A stretch of 64,000 nucleotides of DNA, taken from Symsagittifera roscoffensis (lineage: Eukaryota > Xenacoelomorpha > Acoela > Convolutidae). The stretch spans positions 1,674,001-1,738,000 of the forward strand of contig NC_087068.1 of NCBI RefSeq assembly GCF_963678635.1, written 5' to 3'. The stretch's first letter is position 1. Each line of letters opens with the position of its first letter. Below the pieces are notes generated by a model. It saw nothing but the letters and a program-made list of their open reading frames with translations. It was not told the DNA's origin and made no database searches. Both the position numbers and the translations under genes were made by a program. This document shows positions 58,492 through 64,000 of the stretch, piece after piece.

Positions 58492-59689
58492 TATATTTAT
58501 AATTAACTCCATCTAGGATTAGAGATGCCCCAAAAACATTGTGAAGGCAATTGGAGATTTTTTATTTTCTGTGTGGACCATGCTTCTTCAATTGAGGTTG
58601 TTTTAGAGTCAAATATCCTTGCTTTTATGAAAAGAATCATCATGTTAATTGTCTGTAAGTTATAATATCGATATCGAGAGGCTGATTTTAAATGATTGTG
58701 GAGAATCAGTAGTTATGCGGCGGGGGGGAAGGGGGGGTGACTATTTTCTTCCTCAATCCTGAGTATTTAACTTTTCTAAAGACATCGTTTTACGACATCA
58801 ATTTTTGGCGTCATTATATTGCAAAAATATGTCCTTTTAAGGTTTAGGGGATTCAATAATTCATTTTCATTTTTTGATTGACTTAAAACAGTCGGCTCTA
58901 CTTCATAAAAATTTTGAAAAACCTTCAAAAAATGTTCGAAGAAACTATCATCGTACCATCGGAGAAGTTGGCAAAGCGCCTGCGTTTAATGGTACAAGAC
59001 CCACTGACGCTAGGCCATCTCAAAAACGGATTTTTTAAAGGGATCAGTGCATTGCACATGCTGATGAAAGCATTGCAAGCATATTGTTTTCGATGTTTTA
59101 ATTTTTTGTCGGCTGCGATATCAGAAGTCAGAAGTCTTCTTCATCTATCATCCAGTTCTGTGAATTTACTCTAGCGGGCTGTTATCAACTTAAACGTAAA
59201 TCGTGCTTCCTGATAAACTTTAGAAAAAATGACTGAAAGCTGAATTTGTTGAAAAAAAGGCAACTATACCGGTACTAAATTCAATAATTTTCAAACCTTG
59301 ATTCCACTGTTCAATTGTTATAGTTTTGAAGCCAAGTTAAAAAGTTAAAATTTCGTAGAATTCATTTTACCGCTTCGTGGTTTAAACCCTCATTTACCTT
59401 CGATCAAAATTGTAACAGAAAAATTGTTACGTGGTCAAAAAAGTAGAATTACAAGTTGATAGCAGCCGCGCCCCTTATGCAGAATCTGTTCTGTTAATCA
59501 TCAAGACGGAACAACTTGGATGCAATATTTACCCACTTTCTGCAATATCTAAGGAGTGATATGTATGTGATGCAATATCTGTCATTGAATATAGAAAAAT
59601 TTTACATCTTTTCTTAAAACCTTTATACCTCCCCCCCACCCCCCCCCCACCCACACACAATACACACAATGCTACAATGGCACTTATTG
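58492..59689. other. AT-rich intergenic DNA
   Basis: No gene recognised. G-run near 58720 and C-runs near 59630-59650. An 86-codon open frame at 58914-59174 (+), with KMFEETIIVPSEKLAKRLRL, matches no family I know and could be chance or a relic. Confidence 0.4.
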
Positions 59690-59970
59690 TAACAAAATTT
59701 CAGTTATCCCCTTGTTAACTAGCACAATGAATGGCGATTAACTTTTGTGAATGGGATTTTAGGGCTGTAGATGTACACTCAATTGGTGTACAACGACGTA
59801 CGTTGTTAACAAAGAAATGTAAGAAAATCAACTTGAATTTTTTTAGGTCACCAGCGCCAAGGACTAAACGCATAGTTCACGACCTCTACCATGTTGAATT
59901 TGGTAGAATGAGATAATACTATAGCTCATAATACGTAATAAACATAAGTTACATAACATTCCTCACTACA
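59690..59970 (-). repeat. Ty3/gypsy 3' LTR, start defined, end not
   Basis: On the - strand a purine tract (GAAGGGGAG) is followed by TGTAGTGAGGAATG at 59970. The far end is not determined because the 5' LTR is outside the window; the lower coordinate is a guess. Confidence 0.5.
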
Positions 59971-60014
59971 CTCCCCTTCATTAATTCGAAATCTTGGGTA
60001 ATCCATTTACTGCC

Positions 60015-61915
60015 TCAATAACCTATAAGTGCGTTTAATCTTTTGTCAAACGTTTCTATTGATAGTATTCTATCACTCCTCCCACCAACAAGGCGTTTTA
60101 AGAAATAAAGTTTTAGTTGAAGTCTTAGTTCATAATTCTTCAACTGTTCCAAAATATGATGATGGTCTTCTTCTGGCGTACTTATCGCCGACAGTTCTTC
60201 CGCGATATCCAAATCATCCGTTACCATTGCCCCGCTCGAATCCCCACTCACGTTAGCTATATACGCCATTCTTTGTCTGATCGCTGTTGGGGCTTCTTGG
60301 CCGTAACTCAGTCGCCGATCGACGAATTGCTATCCGAAATCACCGTCGGTTCCGTTTTCTTCGGCATCTGCTCGCAAGAAAGTGATGACAATGGTGGCAT
60401 AACCGTAGGTTGCCCGGTCAACGGCGTAGTCGGAAAAGTTACCACTGGCGTCGGGTCTGACTTGAATTTCTTTCCGGCCCCACTGTCAACTTTCCAAATT
60501 TGATGCGCCTGGCACATTGCGTTGGGCTATTGTCACCTTCAGTCAAAACTCTGTTGAATAACTCCTGGCGCGCTTTGTCGATGGCTTCCCGAGTCCGCTG
60601 ATTTTCGACCTGAGCAGCGTTGACCAATTTACCCAACCCCGGATTCTTGCGACTGTCGCAAATACGGGTCTCTAGTCCCTGATACAGTGATTGCAGGCGG
60701 AATCCATCGAGCGTGTTACCATGCGAATCTGTCACTCGTACTAATCCCTTAGAATGATTGTTGATTCTTCTTAGCTTGTCTAGTACATCCTCAAAATGTC
60801 CTGAGAGGGGTTTTTCCAGATCGCTGATGCCATCATGAGCGTAATCCTCTCCCCAGATAAACAGACATATTTCTTTATTTAGGAGTCGGCATCTTCATCG
60901 GAGTCATCAGTTCTTTTTTCGGTGCTCCCCGTTCTCCAACTTGGCTCACTCTCCTTGGACAGTTGGTCGTTTTAAAATATGACGGCCCTGGGGCTCCTTT
61001 TGGTAACTTATTGCCCTCATCCTCCGAACTGTCCTTTGACTTGATCACGTTAACAGTGGTAGCATCCGTTGTAACCACGCTTGTAACAAATCACTCCCTA
61101 GGAACTTTGGTGGTTTTGCTTACGTAGTGGTCTCTCTTTATAGTGTACACTCGGTTTTCGTGTTCTAGCCAACAGAGTGCTAGTTTCTTCAGTCTCTTTC
61201 GGACTTTCTTTCGCAGCGGAACTGAAATACTTTATTTTACCTGGCTCTGGGGTTGAAGTTAGCCCCTCTTATTTCTTACGAGGAGATGTTACCCCATCCT
61301 GTACCTCCATTCCTCAGGACTGTCCTCAGGACTCATTAAACGTTTTGTCCACTTCCTTGGTAGACGAGACGGTAATTTGGCTGTTTTGCTCCCTCAATCC
61401 TGTCTCCGTGTCCATTATTAATCCTCTATTTTCTTGGGAGCTCGAATGCAATACTACTCCTACGGTCTTTGGGTTAAATACATTTTTTCCGACTAATGGA
61501 TTCGTCTCTGTAGCGCTTGGCTTCACCGGATTTCCTATTGGGCTCTCGACCGACAATAGCCCGTCCAAAGAACTGTCGATTACAATTGGATTATCAACTG
61601 ATCCCGTCATTTCGGTTGTCTTGTTCGCGTTTGCTGTCGCTATCTTTGTCGAGCCCTAAGGAAAAACTTGTGATTCCTCTCACGCCGCTGCATTCCTAGG
61701 GTCAGTGGGCTCTTCCACTTGCGGCCGAGTCGTAACCGTTGGCATGCTAACATCAGAACGTCAAATATCAACTTATGAATCAGTTTTCCAGAATCCACAT
61801 TATTTGTATGATTTGTCTCTCGCACAAATTTTTCTGTCATAATTTCAAAATAAAGTTCAGATTTTAATTGATCCTGTTTTTTTTCGAAATAAATCATTTT
61901 TTTCTGAACGCTCAA
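60015..61915 (-). pseudogene. gypsy 3' region after integrase, broken frames, function unknown
   Basis: Open pieces at 61640-61915, 61326-61610, 60875-61078, 60439-60735, 60308-60517 and 60015-60269. They are polar, Ser/Thr/Pro/Asp-rich or helical (TREAIDKARQELFNRVL; EQLKNYELRLQLKLYFLKRL). No signal peptide, membrane segment or envelope motif is visible. They may be a C-terminal extension of pol or an extra ORF. Confidence 0.45.
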
Positions 61916-62072
61916 AATCAGCGCTTTATTTAGCGTGACTCTACTAGTCCCAGTACTGTCCTCTCGGTGGGCCTACAAAAGATGTTCAATTAAACCAAAT
62001 GTGCCATTCATTGTCTCATCTTCCAGTAATATGTAGTTCTGCATTACTTGGACCGGAAACATCTTCTTATTC

Positions 62073-62738
62073 TTATCTAAGAAACACAACACATTTTTTG
62101 AAACAGACTGCTCGAGGACACAGATTTATTACCGTATGCCAAACCGTGCTTGACTTCCGGACAAAATGGGCTTCGAAAGGCGAACATCCCATTGAGCGAT
62201 GTACTGTTATTTGAATACTAAACAATATTTTGTTAAAAGACGTTTTAGGAGACAATTGTGTTTTTTAAAAATAACATGCCATGAGGCGTTCCCGTATTGC
62301 TTTAGTACACCACTCAACAAGTCCTATTGCCCGATGGTTCTCCACCGGTGCACAGATCAACCGAACAATGTTTTTCGCGCAGAGTTCATCGATGTATTTC
62401 AAGATAATTCCCGGCCCTTGGTCTATTCTGATTACCTTTGGTATTGCGTGTTAAAACGTGTAGTTTTCCATAAAATCCTTAATTACATCAGCCATTGTTC
62501 TGGTAGTAATTTGAATCATTGGAAAACTACAAAAACTATCTACGAAAATAAGTATATACTTATTTGCACCCCAAACCGACGTTAACGGCCCCGGAAAATC
62601 TAATTGAACATCTTGATTCGGTTCTTCTATTAGATCAAGTATCTTAACTTCCCTCTCGGGAATTACCGATTTGAACTTTTCACCTGATTTGCTGCAATAT
62701 TGAAAATTTGCTGCGGTCAGCTGCATTTGGCGGTTCAT
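62073..62738 (-). pseudogene. Ty3/gypsy integrase core
   Basis: EPNQDVQLDFPGPL carries the first catalytic Asp. After an in-frame TAA near 62448 come IRIDQGPG (second Asp) and HRAIGLVEW (Glu) with exactly 35 residues between them, then AIRERLMAC. After another stop and frame change MGCSPFEAHFVRK gives the gypsy C-terminal motif. The catalytic triad is intact but stops break the frame. The N-terminal HHCC zinc domain is missing: only a QYCSKSG piece remains where the duplicated segment starts at 62702. Confidence 0.88.
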
Positions 62739-63235
62739 ATGAAGCCATCAAAAGTAACTATTTGCTACTTATTTAATTTCCACATTTGCGAGTGACGGCC
62801 TCATCATCAGTGGAGCCTCATCTGCTGGAGCCTCATCATGAGTGTTACGCTTATTTTGGCGGCATTGCCATTCTATTGTCTTGAAATAATTTCTCATTGG
62901 ATGTATGTAACTTGTCGAGATAATAACAAAGTAAGGTCCTAAGTCTCGAATTTCATTTAATTTTTTGATTGTAATGCCTCTACAATACATTTTAATATTT
63001 CGTCTGCTTTACTAAGAATCGCGATGAATTCATCATCTAGAATCTCTGGCCCATCAAATATTATAGCCGGAAACAATTCCTGTGGAATGATCGTTGTTTC
63101 AGCCGACGGCTCTTGCAAGGAATTGCAACCAAGAACGTTTATGCTAGGTAATTCATGGGTCTCCTGCTCGTTTTTAATTTCATTATTGTTAGGATTCATC
63201 CGTCTAATTAACCGTTTCTGCAACTTTCTGTCTTC
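62702..63235. repeat. segmental duplication unit 1
   Basis: About 534 bp matching 63373-63905 with an offset of 671 bp. It includes GCATTTGGCGGTTCATATGA, GGAGCCTCATCATGAGTG and the unrecognised open frame below. A further 135-bp partial copy lies between the units (63236-63370). Confidence 0.85.
62957..63223 (-). pseudogene. unrecognised ORF, copy 1
   Basis: 88 codons containing PAIIFDGPEILDDEFIAILS and KADEILKCIVEALQSKN. It parallels the ORF at 63475-63936 and stops soon after the shared part. It is not a family I know; it may be a gag or pol spacer of the gypsy element. Confidence 0.4.
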
Positions 63236-63372
63236 AGCTGCATTTGGCCGTCAGCTGCCGTCAGCAGCATTTAGCGGTTCATATGAGGCCATCAAAAGTA
63301 ACTATTCGCTACTTCCTTCATTTCCACATGCACGAGTAACGGCCTCATCATGAGTGGAGCCTCATCAATGTC

Positions 63373-63905
63373 GAAAATTTGCTGCCGTCAGCTGTATTTG
63401 GCGGTTCTTATGAGGCCATCAAAACTAACTATTTGCTACACTCTTCATTTCCACATGCCCGAATGACGGCCTCATCATGAGTGGAGCCTCATCTTGTGGA
63501 GCCTCATCATGAGTGGTACCCTTAATTGCGGCAGCATTGCCATCCTATTGTCTGGAAATAATTTTCCATTGGATCTATGTAACATGTCGTGATAGTTTGC
63601 AAAGTAGGGTCCCATGTCTCGAATCTTATTTTGTTTATTTGATTGTAATGCCTCCACAATACATTTTAATATTTCCTCCGCTTTACTAAGAATCGCAAAG
63701 AATTCAGCATCTAAAAACTCTGGCCCATCAAATATTATAGCCGGAAACACTTCCGGTGGAATGAGCGTTGTTTCAGCCGACGGCTGTTGCAATGAATTGG
63801 AACCATGAACGTTTATGGTAGGTAATTCATGGATCTCCTGCCCGTTTTTAGTTTCCTTATTGTTAGGATTCATCCTCAATGGGCTTAATAATTTACAGTT
63901 CAAGC
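63373..63905. repeat. segmental duplication unit 2
   Basis: Second copy of the 62702-63235 unit, same orientation, with scattered substitutions and small indels. Confidence 0.85.
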
Positions 63906-63936
63906 AACTTTCTGTAGGTACGTGTCCCGCAGTCAA
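63475..63936 (-). CDS. unrecognised ORF, copy 2, 153 codons
   Basis: Contains PAIIFDGPEFLDAEFFAILS and KAEEILKCIVEALQSNKQNK, then diverges in frame from copy 1. Acidic-hydrophobic, no membrane segment or known motif. The frame is maintained over the shared 80-90 residues in both copies, which suggests it was once coding, probably as part of the gypsy element. Confidence 0.35.
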   Translation of the reverse strand: MTAGHVPTESCLNCKLLSPLRMNPNNKETKNGQEIHELPTINVHGSNSLQQPSAETTLIPPEVFPAIIFDGPEFLDAEFFAILSKAEEILKCIVEALQSNKQNKIRDMGPYFANYHDMLHRSNGKLFPDNRMAMLPQLRVPLMMRLHKMRLHS

Positions 63937-64000
63937 AATTTCGATCGAATGACTACCTAGAAACGCGTCAATGAATGTTTTTGCTGTGCATTCTTTCCGA

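Larger units (their letters stand above)
59690..64000 (-). mobile_element. Ty3/gypsy LTR retrotransposon, decayed, 5' part outside window
   Basis: Integrase on the - strand (62073-62738) is followed by about 2 kb of broken frames and then a purine tract and LTR start, as expected for the 3' end of a gypsy-class element. Protease, reverse transcriptase and RNase H are not seen and would lie beyond 64000, unless the 63-64 kb duplication replaced them. Confidence 0.75.

Overview
This is eukaryotic, almost certainly invertebrate animal, DNA. It is AT-rich, has long introns, and holds a spliced kinesin heavy-chain gene among retrotransposons of three LTR classes and many short inverted-repeat elements. 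A BEL/Pao element (a class known from animals) and metazoan-style kinesin-1 motor motifs point to a metazoan; I cannot name the species.

Layout. 1-4110: decayed Ty1/copia element on the + strand, cut by the window start. 4111-9070: non-coding DNA with four MITE families (called A to D here). 9071-45061: one complete kinesin-1-type gene on the + strand. I reconstruct 20 exons whose splice phases all agree, giving 3387 nt (1128 residues plus stop). Introns carry MITEs, direct and inverted repeats, microsatellites, one satellite monomer (31.4 kb) and, in the 13.5-kb last intron, a nest of retroelement DNA: two LTR copies facing each other in inverted orientation and a decayed BEL/Pao element on the - strand (about 35.6-42.8 kb). 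45062-53331: no recognisable gene; a pyrimidine-rich block, a direct duplication at 48.2-49.2 kb and a family C MITE. 53332-58491: tandem array of about 520-550-bp monomers with a dimeric higher-order period, interrupted by a family A MITE with a clean 8-bp target duplication. 58492-64000: decayed Ty3/gypsy element on the - strand (3' LTR start near 59970, integrase at 62.1-62.7 kb) with a duplicated unrecognised ORF upstream of the integrase.

The only host gene I can support is the kinesin. Its motor domain is conventional and its nucleotide-binding motifs are intact. Outside the motor it is odd. A long Lys/Ser then Gly/Asp/Glu-rich segment separates neck from stalk. The usual basic tail with an IAK autoinhibitory motif is not visible. 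The last exon instead encodes an acidic tail of sixteen Gly-Asp-containing modules, built on a minisatellite. The retroelements look dead: catalytic aspartates are replaced in two reverse transcriptases, and stops and frameshifts are common.

Coordinates of exons were read by eye from splice signals and phase; repeat boundaries are approximate unless target duplications are stated.
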